Below are positions 30,266 through 39,175 of a stretch of 64,000 nucleotides of DNA, one piece after another (the first letter of the stretch is position 1; each line of letters opens with the position of its first letter). This DNA comes from Alphaproteobacteria bacterium (GTDB lineage Bacteria > Pseudomonadota > Alphaproteobacteria > UBA8366). The notes under the pieces were generated by a model, which was given only the letters and a program-made list of their open reading frames with translations, did no database searches and was not told the DNA's origin. The stretch covers positions 43,875 to 107,874 of the forward strand of contig JAJFJD010000036.1 in the NCBI GenBank assembly GCA_021774335.1, read 5' to 3'. The position numbers and the translations under genes are program-made.

Positions 30266-31867
30266 TTAAATCCGCCGCCACCGCCGCACGATATCGCGCA
30301 CGAAATCCAAATCCTCGTCGCCCGTATCCCAGGCGTTCGTGAACACCGCCGTCGAGCTGTGCGGGCGCTGTTCGTCCGGCAGGTTGTTGAACTTCATCCG
30401 GAACGGCAAGGTCACGCCCTGGCCGACGGCGATGGCTTCGCCGTTGCCGAGGCTCGGCAGGAAGTCCATCAGGCCGACCGAGGAGTCGGACATGGCGCCG
30501 CGCACATGCGTTTGATCGTCCGAGTTGCTCATCCGCATGGCGAAGAGCGTGTTGCATTGCGACAGCAGGTCGGGCGCCAACTGCGACGGGCGCTGGCTGA
30601 CGACGCAAAGCGACGCGCCGTATTTCCGGCCCTCTTTGGCGATCTTGGACAGCGCCTGCTTGGTCATCTCGTAGCGCCGTTCCGGCACCGCGGGGGCGTA
30701 ACGGTGTGCTTCCTCGCAGACCAACAGGATCGGCACCGAGCGCTCGGCCCACAGCGCGAAATCGAAGGTCAGTCGGCAGATCACCGAGACCACCACGTTG
30801 AGTATTTCCGACGGAATGCCCGACAGGTCGACGATCGAGATCGGCCGGCCGTTGACCGGGATGCGGAACAACTGGCTGAGGATTTCGGCCATCGTGTCGG
30901 TGATTGAGATGCCGCCGAACATGAAGCTGAAACGCAGGTCCGACTGCAACGAGGTCAGCCGCTGCCGCACCCGGCGGTAGGGGCCGGCGGCCTCGGGCTT
31001 GTCGAGGCGGCCCATCGCGTCGTCGAGGCGGCGGATCAGGTCGGCGAATTTGTACGGCACCGGCGTGTCGGCGGTGAAATGGTTGCCCTGGTCCGAGTCG
31101 CCCAGGTGGTCGCGCTTGGCCAGCGGGATCAACTCGGCGAGGATCGCCGCTTCACCGCTGCCTTCGTCCGCCTGCGCGCCGAACAGCACTTCCATCAACT
31201 CGTCGAAATTGAGCAGCCAGTAGGGCAGCGTCAGCGTGTCGGTGTTCAGCACCTCCGCGCGTTCACCGAAAGCCTGGCTGTATTCGTTATGCGGGTCGAG
31301 CATCACCACATGGGCGTTCGGATGCTGGTCGAGGATCGCGCGCAGGATCAGCACGACCGAGCAGGACTTGCCCGAGCCCGTGGTGCCGAGGATGCCGAAA
31401 TGCTTGCCCAGCAGCTCGTCGGTCAGCACATGTGCGGGCAGGGTGGTGTCCTGATGGATCACGCCGACCTTGACCGACGGCAGGCTCGGCGCGGCGTAGA
31501 CGCGCGCCAGGTCCTGCGATGACGTGGAATAGATGTCGCGCGCCAGTGACGGCGAGCGCGCCATGCCGCGCCGAAAGGCGTACATCTTGCCGTCCGGCGT
31601 GACCGGCACTTCGCCGATCAGCGTGATCTCGGCTTTCTGTATGCCGCCGGCCGGGTCGTCTTCCGACGGGTCGGTGATCGCCAGACTGCGGACCACGCCA
31701 TAGGCGATGCTGTGCGGTGTCTTGGTCTTGACCAAGGTGCCGATCTGCAGCGCGTTCGGGTCGTCGGTTCCACGGCTCTTATCGAGCTGGGCCGAGATCT
31801 GCGATCCGATGATGGAAATGATGCGTCCGACGATCACGTCGGTAGCGATGGCCTGGGAACCGTCCAT
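30266..31867 (-). CDS. HerA-like ATP-binding protein (HAS-barrel/DUF87)
   Basis: The 533-residue product has an N-terminal HAS-barrel-like part (VIVGRIISIIGSQISAQL). A FtsK/HerA-type ATPase follows, with Walker A GILGTTGSGKS (near residue 165), Walker B VVMLDPHNEY, and a sensor region ILLVCEEAHRYAP. HerA proteins are hexameric DNA translocases that usually act with the NurA nuclease in end resection or in defence systems. No nuclease or defence partner is adjacent; neighbours are a permease and a CoA-transferase. The ATG at 31867 is preferred to an in-frame TTG at 31918. Role beyond DNA translocation is unknown. Confidence 0.85.
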   Translation of the reverse strand: MDGSQAIATDVIVGRIISIIGSQISAQLDKSRGTDDPNALQIGTLVKTKTPHSIAYGVVRSLAITDPSEDDPAGGIQKAEITLIGEVPVTPDGKMYAFRRGMARSPSLARDIYSTSSQDLARVYAAPSLPSVKVGVIHQDTTLPAHVLTDELLGKHFGILGTTGSGKSCSVVLILRAILDQHPNAHVVMLDPHNEYSQAFGERAEVLNTDTLTLPYWLLNFDELMEVLFGAQADEGSGEAAILAELIPLAKRDHLGDSDQGNHFTADTPVPYKFADLIRRLDDAMGRLDKPEAAGPYRRVRQRLTSLQSDLRFSFMFGGISITDTMAEILSQLFRIPVNGRPISIVDLSGIPSEILNVVVSVICRLTFDFALWAERSVPILLVCEEAHRYAPAVPERRYEMTKQALSKIAKEGRKYGASLCVVSQRPSQLAPDLLSQCNTLFAMRMSNSDDQTHVRGAMSDSSVGLMDFLPSLGNGEAIAVGQGVTLPFRMKFNNLPDEQRPHSSTAVFTNAWDTGDEDLDFVRDIVRRWRRI

Positions 31868-32068
31868 GTCTTCACACTTGCTGGTTACTGCTGCATTGGA
31901 CCCGGATGGATCCGCCAAACGATCTGCCGTCCTGCGGTGGGTGCCGCACTGGGCTACCCTGCGCCGGACACGCTAGGCGGTCGCGGATAACAAATCGTTA
32001 AGAATTGGGCTACCACCGCAGGTGGCGAATCTGCGCGGAAATGCAGGCAGGCTGCGGGTTGCGGGCGG

Positions 32069-34174
32069 TCAGCCGCGTTTCAGCATTCCGTTGTCCGCCC
32101 CGGCGGCGGGCACTGGGCGGTCGTTGGACAACGGCGTTCCCCGCAGGGCGTAGGGAGCGGCCAGGACCGGGGCGGGGACGCCACCCTCCGTATCGGCGAG
32201 GCCGAACAGATTTCGCCGGGCGCTCATCGGATGGGTGAAGATCTCGTCCAGCTCCAGAACCTTGGCGGCTGGTATGCCATCTGTCGCCAATTGCGCCAGC
32301 ATGTCCGCACAGTTTTCGGTGTCGGGCGTGATACTGCGCAGAGCGGCGTCGATACGCTCCGGGGCGGCTTCCGCCACAACCCAGCCGTCGGCGCAGGCGA
32401 TCTGCCTATAGGGTGGCAGGGACCATGCACCGTCGGGCCAGGTCAGTTGCGTGGTCCAGGCCAGGGCGTCGCGCATGGAGAGGTCGATATGCTGTCCTTT
32501 GCCGCTTCGGTCCCGGTGGCGCAGCGCGGCGAGGATCGCCAGCGGGGACAGATGCGCCGCCAACAGGTCCGCGACGGACAGCCCGGCCTTGATTGGGTCG
32601 CCGTCCTTGCCGATCAACGCCATCAGGCCGCTTTTCGCCTGGATCACCGTGTCGAGCGCCGGGGCCTTCGACCCCGTGCTGCCGTAGCCGGAAACCGAGC
32701 AATAGATCAGGCCGGGATGGCGTTCGCGCGTGGCACCGGGGCCGAATCCAAGCCGGTCGAGCGCACCTGCCTTGAGGTTCTGCAGCAAGACGTCGGATGA
32801 CCCTATGAGGTCTTCCAGCGCGGCCTTGTCGGCCTCGGCCTGCAGGTCGAGAATGACCGAGCGTTTGCCCGCGTTATAGGTAGAGAAATAGCCGCTGACG
32901 CCGCCGAAATTGGGCTGCCAGATACGGCCCGTCTCGCCGCCCGGCTGTTCAACCTTGATGACTTCCGCACCAAGGTCGGTCAAGTAGCGTCCGCCGAGCG
33001 GCCCAGCGGTGAACAAGGCGATCTCGACCACGCGGATACCGGCCAGCGGTAGGCTTCCGGCATTCTTGGGTGCATGCGGGGCGCGCGGCGGCACGGCATT
33101 GAGCGTGCTCTCGACGTCGCCGGTGGCGTCGGAAATAGCGTCCGGGTTGATCGGCGGCGAACCGTCCATCACCAGGATCGAGTTCGGCGTTCTAATGGTC
33201 TCGCCGGAAGGCGTTGTGACATCGCGGGCTGGCGGGCTGTCATCCTGCGCAATCAGGCCGGGGATGGTGACGATCGGGCCGACGGGCACGCCCGCATCCT
33301 CCAAGGCATCGACAGCCTGCTGGGTGGTTATGGCTTCAGTCCAGGCGGTAACCAGATCGTCGACGGTCTGTTGGTGCTGCTTGCGGTCCGGCATGGTCGC
33401 AAAGCGGGGGTCGTCCTTCAGATCGGCCTGTCCGATGACGTCCAGGACTCGCCGCCACTGCGGCTCGGTGCTGGAACATATCAACACCCAGCCGTCGACC
33501 GTCTTATAGGCGTTCCACGGGGAGCAGAGCGGATGGCGCGATCCGGCGCGCAATCCGTGGCCCTTGCCGGCCTGGATATGGCCCGCATAGGCCCCGACGA
33601 GTGCGACGCTGCTGTCATAGGCGGCGATGTCGATGCGTTGTCCCGGCCCGCCGTTATCGCGGCTGCGCAGGGCGGCGGCGATCGAGGTGGCGCAATTGGC
33701 CCCGGTGAAGAACTCGACCAGCGGCGCGCCGGTCAGTTCGGGCGGTCCGCCGTCGGCTCCGGTGGTCGACATCATGCCGCCGAGCGCCTGCAGGATGACC
33801 TCGCTGCAATCGTCGGGCAGACCCTCCGCGCCGTCGATCCCGAAGGAAGACACGTCGCAGCGAATGAGGGTGTTCGCGCGGTCGTCGGCGGCGGGCAGGG
33901 GCGGCGAGTAAATCACCGCATCGGCACGGTCCAGCAGGGCGGCCCACTGGCTGTCGGCGATCGATGGGTCATTGGAAAGCGTCAGGCGCTGCTTGCCCGC
34001 GAGGGCGGCCGGGTGACTGCGCCATGCATCGGGTTCGGCGGGCAGGGTAAGGCGCGGGTCCGCGACGCGGATGACTTTGGCGCCGAGTTCCGCGAGCAGT
34101 GTTCCGGCAATGGCGCCAGCGAGGCGGCCTGCGCGTTCGATAACGACGACGCCGTTGAGGGAAGATTCGGCCAT
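32069..34174 (-). CDS. Two-domain CaiB/BaiF (family III) CoA-transferase fusion
   Basis: This 701-residue protein is twice the usual CaiB/BaiF size and contains two family III CoA-transferase domains. Domain 1 (~1-355) has LLAELGAKVIRV and GQRIDIAAYDS. Domain 2 (~375-700) has RYLTDLGAEVIKVEQPGGETG, YNAGKRSVILDL and GQHIDLSMRDA. Both keep the Asp (YDS, MRD) that forms the acyl-anhydride in this family. Domain 1 is more diverged, lacking a clear N-KRS segment. It transfers CoA between carboxylates. The fused arrangement could form an internal pseudo-dimer, since the family normally works as interlocked dimers. It sits 4 bp after the acyl-CoA dehydrogenase stop in one transcript. Confidence 0.9.
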   Translation of the reverse strand: MAESSLNGVVVIERAGRLAGAIAGTLLAELGAKVIRVADPRLTLPAEPDAWRSHPAALAGKQRLTLSNDPSIADSQWAALLDRADAVIYSPPLPAADDRANTLIRCDVSSFGIDGAEGLPDDCSEVILQALGGMMSTTGADGGPPELTGAPLVEFFTGANCATSIAAALRSRDNGGPGQRIDIAAYDSSVALVGAYAGHIQAGKGHGLRAGSRHPLCSPWNAYKTVDGWVLICSSTEPQWRRVLDVIGQADLKDDPRFATMPDRKQHQQTVDDLVTAWTEAITTQQAVDALEDAGVPVGPIVTIPGLIAQDDSPPARDVTTPSGETIRTPNSILVMDGSPPINPDAISDATGDVESTLNAVPPRAPHAPKNAGSLPLAGIRVVEIALFTAGPLGGRYLTDLGAEVIKVEQPGGETGRIWQPNFGGVSGYFSTYNAGKRSVILDLQAEADKAALEDLIGSSDVLLQNLKAGALDRLGFGPGATRERHPGLIYCSVSGYGSTGSKAPALDTVIQAKSGLMALIGKDGDPIKAGLSVADLLAAHLSPLAILAALRHRDRSGKGQHIDLSMRDALAWTTQLTWPDGAWSLPPYRQIACADGWVVAEAAPERIDAALRSITPDTENCADMLAQLATDGIPAAKVLELDEIFTHPMSARRNLFGLADTEGGVPAPVLAAPYALRGTPLSNDRPVPAAGADNGMLKRG

Positions 34175-34178
34175 CGGT

Positions 34179-35333
34179 CTACCGAAAGGCGGCAGTGCCG
34201 GTGATCTCCCGGCCCTGGATCAGGGTCAGGATTTCGTTGGTGGCGTCGGGCACCGGCAGCATCCGGCAATCACGCAGCAGCCTTTCCAGGCCCGTCTCGC
34301 AAGCAATGCCCATACCGCCATGGACATGCATGGCAAGGTTGATCGCCTGCTCGCAGGCGGTCGTGGCATAGCGTTTGGCCATGGCTGAAATGCCGTTCGA
34401 CCGGTCGCCGCGGTCGAGCGTCTCCAGGGCGCTGTAACACAGCAGCCGGCTGGTCACGATGGCCGTTTCGATGTCGGCCAGGTTCTTCTGGACCAACTGA
34501 TGGCCCGCGATGGGTTTACCGAATTGGGTCCGGACGCCGGCGTATTCCCGCGCGAGGTCGAACGCCTTTTGCGCCAGATGTACCCCGGCGAGCCCAACCA
34601 GCGGCCGGTTGCCGTTCCAGGTCACGGTCAGCATGCGCGCCGCATCGCCGCCGGATTCCAGCAGGTTTTCGCGCGGCACGCGGTAATCCTCGAAGACGGC
34701 TTCCGACAGGTGGCCCTGCTTCAGGCCGAAAGTGTCGATCTCGCGGATTTCGAAGGGCTGCTTCTCTTGTTCGACGATGACGCGCTTCAGCGTGGTCCGG
34801 CCCTTATCGTCCACGTCGTCGACGCAGGTGACGGCCAGCACATCCGCGACCGAGCCGTTGGTGATCCAGAGCTTCCGGCCGTTGATGACGACCTCGTCGC
34901 CCTCGACGCGCATCCGGGTGCTGACGCCGCGCGGATCGGAACCCGCGCCCGGTTCGGTCGTCGCGGTGCCGCAGATGCCCTTGCCGGCGAACAGGGCTGG
35001 GAGGAACCGTTCGCGCTGTTCCGGCGTGGTCTCCGCATGGATGCGGGCGATCGTGCATTCATGGCCCATCAGGGAGATCGCGACCCAGGGCGGCAACGCC
35101 TCGTAGAACATGCCGTAGGTCACCATGGACATGCCGCTGCCGCCGTCCGCTTCTGATACGCGCGGCGCCATCAGGCCCTGCTCGTTCAAGACCGCATAGA
35201 TCTTCAGAAGCTCGGCCTTGGGCAGCGAGGTGTCCGGATCGTTGGCGTCCAGGATCGGCTGAATGTCGCGTTCGACCATGCGCCGCGCCGACTCTTGGAT
35301 GAGTGTTTGTTCTTCGGTGAGCGCGAACTCCAT
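34179..35333 (-). CDS. Acyl-CoA dehydrogenase
   Basis: The 384-residue product is a full-length flavoprotein dehydrogenase: GTATTEPGAGSDPRG and KLWITNGSVADVLAV in the beta domain, RTQFGKPIAGHQLVQ, and HVHGGMGIACETGLERLLRD at the end. At the site of the usual catalytic YEGT, the sequence reads PDATNEI, with Asp in place of Glu; this may shift specificity. ATG 35333 has AAGGAA nine bases upstream and starts MEFALTEEQ, as in the family. It forms a two-gene transcript with the CaiB fusion and is divergent from the alpha/beta-hydrolase operon. Confidence 0.92.
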   Translation of the reverse strand: MEFALTEEQTLIQESARRMVERDIQPILDANDPDTSLPKAELLKIYAVLNEQGLMAPRVSEADGGSGMSMVTYGMFYEALPPWVAISLMGHECTIARIHAETTPEQRERFLPALFAGKGICGTATTEPGAGSDPRGVSTRMRVEGDEVVINGRKLWITNGSVADVLAVTCVDDVDDKGRTTLKRVIVEQEKQPFEIREIDTFGLKQGHLSEAVFEDYRVPRENLLESGGDAARMLTVTWNGNRPLVGLAGVHLAQKAFDLAREYAGVRTQFGKPIAGHQLVQKNLADIETAIVTSRLLCYSALETLDRGDRSNGISAMAKRYATTACEQAINLAMHVHGGMGIACETGLERLLRDCRMLPVPDATNEILTLIQGREITGTAAFR

Positions 35334-35486
35334 CAGGCGATTCCTTCCACGGTTTTTGCCCGTTGTCTCTTTGTTGTATCCTCCCGGTCCGGCCTCCGCC
35401 GGGGTTAGAGGAGCGGATTTTCCATCCGCCGGGGCGAGTCTACCGCCGTATTCGTTTTGTGTCAGGTCGGGAGGAAATGTACGACA

Positions 35487-36290
35487 ATGTCTAGTGCTGG
35501 GAGTGAGATCGATAGGCCCGTGATGGCCGCCCACGTGGAGGGCGATGGGCCGCCCGTGGTTATGCTGCACGGCGGGTACGGCTGTTGGCGGCACTGGGTA
35601 CGCAATGTCCCGGCGCTGGCCGAGCATTTCACCGTGAATGCCTTCGACCTGCCGTCCTATGGCGAGTCCGCGGCGATCGACAAGACGATGCCGGGCGAGG
35701 ACTATCTTGAGATCGTCTACCAGCAAATTGTCGAACGGTTCGGCACGGAACAAACGCTACGGCTGGTCGGGTTTTCCTTCGGCGGCGCGATCTGCACCTA
35801 CCTGGCCGGGCGGCTCAAGGACCAGGTTAGCCATCTTGCGATTATCTCGCCGGGCGGTTTTCCCCCGCGCGAGACCGGCATTCGCAACATGATGAGCTAC
35901 AAGGCGGCCTTCGGCGACGAAGACCTGATGCAGAAGACGATCCGCCATAATCTGCTGCAGCACATGCTGTTTTTCCCGGAGTCCGTGGACGATGAGGCGA
36001 TCGCGATCCAGCGGTATTGCGTCGACCGCACGCGCTTCGACAGCCGCAAGGTGAGCCGCGGCGGTGGGCTGCGGGAAAACCTGGAAAAGATCACCTGCCG
36101 GTTGATGGTGCTTTGGGGCGAGAAGGACGACTTCGATTTCCGGCCCGCCGACGAAATGATCGGGCAAATTCAGGAGGTCGTGCCCGGCCTCCGGTTGCAC
36201 CGGATCGAAAAAGCCGGGCATTGGTCGGCCTATGAGAATGCGCCGCAAGTGAACGGGCATCTCATCGATTTCTTCAAGAGCACGGACTAA
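35487..36290 (+). CDS. Alpha/beta hydrolase, MhpC-like, copy 1
   Basis: The 267-residue product is a single-domain alpha/beta hydrolase. The oxyanion segment is VVMLHGGYG, the nucleophile elbow is LVGFSFGGAI, the acid is in WGEKDDFDF and the His in EKAGHWSAYENAP. These resemble meta-cleavage-product hydrolases that cut C-C bonds, and esterases of the same branch. The ATG at 35487 has GGGAGGAAA nine bases upstream. It is the first gene of a tight five-gene operon and is 52-58 % the same in layout as the next gene only by eye: HNLLQ and the FDSRKVSR/FHSRSVSR motif recur in both. Confidence 0.88.
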   Translation: MSSAGSEIDRPVMAAHVEGDGPPVVMLHGGYGCWRHWVRNVPALAEHFTVNAFDLPSYGESAAIDKTMPGEDYLEIVYQQIVERFGTEQTLRLVGFSFGGAICTYLAGRLKDQVSHLAIISPGGFPPRETGIRNMMSYKAAFGDEDLMQKTIRHNLLQHMLFFPESVDDEAIAIQRYCVDRTRFDSRKVSRGGGLRENLEKITCRLMVLWGEKDDFDFRPADEMIGQIQEVVPGLRLHRIEKAGHWSAYENAPQVNGHLIDFFKSTD

Positions 36291-36299
36291 GAGGCCACA

Positions 36300-37103
36300 G
36301 TGGCCGATCCGGCGATGGTGGTATCCACGACAGAGTTGCATGCAGTGCGGCGCGGCGACGGGCCGCCGCTGGTGTTGATCCATGGCGGCGTCGGGTCCTC
36401 GAACCATTGGGCCCGCAATATCGACGCGCTGGCCAATCACTTTGAGGTCTTTGCGGTTGATCTGCCGGGGTTCGGCAAATCCTCCATTGCCGACGAAAAG
36501 ATGCCGGCCGATGCCTACGTGGATCTCTGCACGCGATCAATCGATGCGCTGTTGCCGAAAGGGCCGGCGTATCTGCTCGGTTTTTCCTTCGGCGGGGTCA
36601 TCGGGGCCTATGTAGCCGCAGCGCTCGGTCGTCGTTTCGAGAAGGTTTCCCTGATTTCGCCCGGCGGCCTGATGGCGATCCGCGAAGGCAATCCGATCTA
36701 TCGCAAAATGCCGCCGCAGGATGTGCCCGAGGCCGAAATCCGGGAAACCGTGCGACACAACCTGCTGCAGTTGATGCTGCATCATCCATCGTCTGTCAGT
36801 GATGAGACCATCGATATGCAGTTGGCGAATATCGCGAATACCCGATTTCACAGCCGTAGTGTCAGCCGGTACGATTGCCTGCTTGACGAGATACGGCGGA
36901 TCGACGCGCCGCTGCAGATTGTCTTGGGCGAACACGACACCGTCCTTTATCCCTCACATGAGCGGCGGATCGCGCATATCCGGACGGCGCGACCGGACGT
37001 GCGGATCGATATGGTCGCGGGGGCGGGGCATTGGATGCAGTATGAGCAAGCGGATGCGGTCAATCAGGTACTGATCGATTACTTCATGGCGGACACAGGA
37101 TAA
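36300..37103 (+). CDS. Alpha/beta hydrolase, MhpC-like, copy 2
   Basis: This 267-residue protein has exactly the length of its upstream neighbour and shares its motifs: LVLIHGGVGSSNHWARNIDALA, GFSFGGVIGAY, TVRHNLLQLMLHHP, FHSRSVSRYDCL, GEHDTV and VAGAGHWMQYEQ. Ser, Asp and His of the triad are present. The pair are tandem paralogues, likely hydrolysing the same or successive intermediates. The start is a GTG at 36300, 9 bp after the previous stop. The third gene begins 12 bp downstream. Confidence 0.88.
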   Translation: MADPAMVVSTTELHAVRRGDGPPLVLIHGGVGSSNHWARNIDALANHFEVFAVDLPGFGKSSIADEKMPADAYVDLCTRSIDALLPKGPAYLLGFSFGGVIGAYVAAALGRRFEKVSLISPGGLMAIREGNPIYRKMPPQDVPEAEIRETVRHNLLQLMLHHPSSVSDETIDMQLANIANTRFHSRSVSRYDCLLDEIRRIDAPLQIVLGEHDTVLYPSHERRIAHIRTARPDVRIDMVAGAGHWMQYEQADAVNQVLIDYFMADTG

Positions 37104-37115
37104 GCAGGGAAGGAA

Positions 37116-37904
37116 ATGGCAATGGCGTATGAAACCATCACGGCGGTAAAGGAGGGCCCGGCCTTTATCATCACCTTCAACCGGCCGGATAAACGGAACG
37201 CGATCAGTACTGTCGTCATGGACGAGATGATGCATGCCGCCGCTGCCGCCGAAGCCGACGACGAGGTGCGCGGTATCATCGTGACCGGCGGCGAGAAGTT
37301 CTTTTCCGCAGGGGCCGACCTGAATGATGCGCAGGCGCTCAGTTCGCCCGGCGAGACGCATGCCTATATGCGCCGCTGGCACCGCTTGTGCCGGTCCTTC
37401 GAGGAAAACGCGAAAGCGGTCATTGCCGCCGTCGAAGGGTTCTGCATGACCGGCGGCTGCGAATTCGCGCTCGCCTGTGATCTGCGGATCGCGGCGGAGG
37501 ATTCGAGTTTCGCGATTACCAGTGCGCGCATCGGCACCGTCGCGGGGGCGGGTGGCACGCAGCGCTTGCCGCGGATCGTCGGTACCGCACGCGCCTTGGA
37601 AATCATGCTTGCCGCCGAGCCCATCGACGCCGACGCGGCCTACCGTTTCGGGTTGGTCAACGAGTTGACGCCGAAGGGCGGGGCACTCGCGCGGGCGAGG
37701 GAAATTGTCGACCTCTACGCGACGCGGGCGCCGCTGAGCCATGCCTTCATCAAACGCGCCGTCTACAACGGCATGCAGATGGACCTGACGTCGGCGCTCG
37801 ATTATGAAGCCTTCGTCGTGACCTCGATCTACGAGACCGAGGACCGCAAGGAAGGTATCGGCGCATTCCTCGAGAAACGGCCGGCGACCTTCAAAGGCAA
37901 ATAA
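37116..37904 (+). CDS. Enoyl-CoA hydratase/isomerase family protein
   Basis: The 262-residue product has the crotonase fold: ITFNRPDKRNAIS, GEKFFSAGADL (oxyanion loop) and GFCMTGGCEFALACDLRIA, which keeps one Glu. It then reads ITSARIGTVAGAGGTQRLPR. At the second catalytic Glu, normally in a PExxLG pattern, the sequence reads SARIG. Single-Glu crotonases can be isomerases, hydrolases or decarboxylases rather than plain hydratases. It is the third gene of the operon, with ATG at 37116 preceded by GGGAAGG; a second ATG at 37122 is possible. Confidence 0.9.
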   Translation: MAMAYETITAVKEGPAFIITFNRPDKRNAISTVVMDEMMHAAAAAEADDEVRGIIVTGGEKFFSAGADLNDAQALSSPGETHAYMRRWHRLCRSFEENAKAVIAAVEGFCMTGGCEFALACDLRIAAEDSSFAITSARIGTVAGAGGTQRLPRIVGTARALEIMLAAEPIDADAAYRFGLVNELTPKGGALARAREIVDLYATRAPLSHAFIKRAVYNGMQMDLTSALDYEAFVVTSIYETEDRKEGIGAFLEKRPATFKGK

Positions 37905-37930
37905 GTTGATGGGATTGAACAGGACCCCTG

Positions 37931-39175
37931 ATGAGCGACAATAAGATGACCGATAACAATAAGAACAACGCCCACCTGCCGCTTGCGGGGGTCAAGGTTG
38001 CCGATTTCAGCCGGCTGCTGCCGGGACCGTGGTGTTCGCAATTGCTCGCCGATTTCGGCGCCGAAGTGATCAAGGTCGAACAGCCGGGGATCGGCGATTA
38101 CGCGCGGCACAACCCGCCGAACTACAAGGACACCAGCGTCTATTTCAACAGCGTCAACACCAACAAACGCGCCATCACGTTGGACCTGTCGTCGGCGGAA
38201 GGCCGCGAGGTGGCCTATCGCCTGTTCAAGACGTCGGACGTGGTGCTGGAATCCTTCCGGCCAGGCGTGACGGGCAAGCTCAAGATCGACTATGCCGCTG
38301 CCAAAGCGGTCAATCCAGGGCTGGTCTATTGCTCGATCAGCGGGTACGGGCAGGACGGCCCTCTGGCGCGCGTGCCGGGGCATGATCTGGTGATCCAGTC
38401 GATGACCGGCCTGATGGGCATGAACCTGGAGCGTGAACCGCTGCCGTCGGTGCCGGGCTTTCAATCCGCCGACTACGCGGCGGCGGCGATGGCGGCGATC
38501 GGCGTGCTGGCGGCACTGACGCGGCGCAAGGATAGCGGCGAGGGCTGCTATCTCGACCTCTCCATGTTCGATAGCCTGATGTACATGTGCAATATCGTGC
38601 TGACCGGCGGCATGTCGCGCCTCGCGGGACAGGACGGACTGCCGATGTTGGAGGCGTTCGGAGGCAATCCCCGCTACAACACCTATCAGTGCAAGGACGG
38701 CAAGCCGGTCGCGGTTTCGCTGCTGGAAGCGCACAATTGGGCGCAGTTCTGCCGCGTCATCGGCCGCGACGACCTTATCTTCGAAGACGAGGGGTTCGAG
38801 GATCGGCACAGCGATCACGGACCACGCGCGGCCTTGTTCCGCGAGGCCATCGAGGCCTATTGCAATTCGCATGACCGCGCCGACCTGTTGGCGGTGATGG
38901 AGGAGCATCAAATCCCGATTTCGGCCATCAACGCGCCGGACGAGGCGCTGGCGGAGCCGGTCGTCGCGGCCCGCGGGAACATCGAGTATTATGATCATCC
39001 GACGGAAGGGCGCGTGCCGCATCTGGTCAGCCCGTTCGCGAGAGCCGGACTGACGCGGGCCGGCCGTACCGCCGCACCGGACCTGGGCGCGGATAACGAC
39101 AGTGTCCTCGCCGATCTCGGCTATACCGCCGATGAGCGCGAGACGCTCAAGAAAGCAGGAGTTGTAACACCATGA
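37931..39175 (+). CDS. CaiB/BaiF family CoA-transferase
   Basis: The 414-residue product is a full-length family III CoA-transferase: ADFSRLLPGPWCSQLLADFG at the N-terminus, EVIKVEQPGIGDYAR, NTNKRAITLDL, YCSISGYGQDGPL and the nucleophile Asp in CYLDLSMFDSL. It would activate or recycle an acid intermediate by CoA exchange. The first codon follows CAGGACCCC. Its stop overlaps the next ATG (ATGA, 4 bp), so it is translationally coupled to a PrpD-family protein, a pairing repeated at 54-57 kb. Confidence 0.92.
   Translation: MSDNKMTDNNKNNAHLPLAGVKVADFSRLLPGPWCSQLLADFGAEVIKVEQPGIGDYARHNPPNYKDTSVYFNSVNTNKRAITLDLSSAEGREVAYRLFKTSDVVLESFRPGVTGKLKIDYAAAKAVNPGLVYCSISGYGQDGPLARVPGHDLVIQSMTGLMGMNLEREPLPSVPGFQSADYAAAAMAAIGVLAALTRRKDSGEGCYLDLSMFDSLMYMCNIVLTGGMSRLAGQDGLPMLEAFGGNPRYNTYQCKDGKPVAVSLLEAHNWAQFCRVIGRDDLIFEDEGFEDRHSDHGPRAALFREAIEAYCNSHDRADLLAVMEEHQIPISAINAPDEALAEPVVAARGNIEYYDHPTEGRVPHLVSPFARAGLTRAGRTAAPDLGADNDSVLADLGYTADERETLKKAGVVTP

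Noticed and set aside
35389..35440. Inverted repeat GCGGA-TTTTCCA-TCCGC in a divergent promoter region, considered as riboswitch or terminator
   Set aside because: Only a 5-bp stem; no conserved riboswitch core and no T-run.
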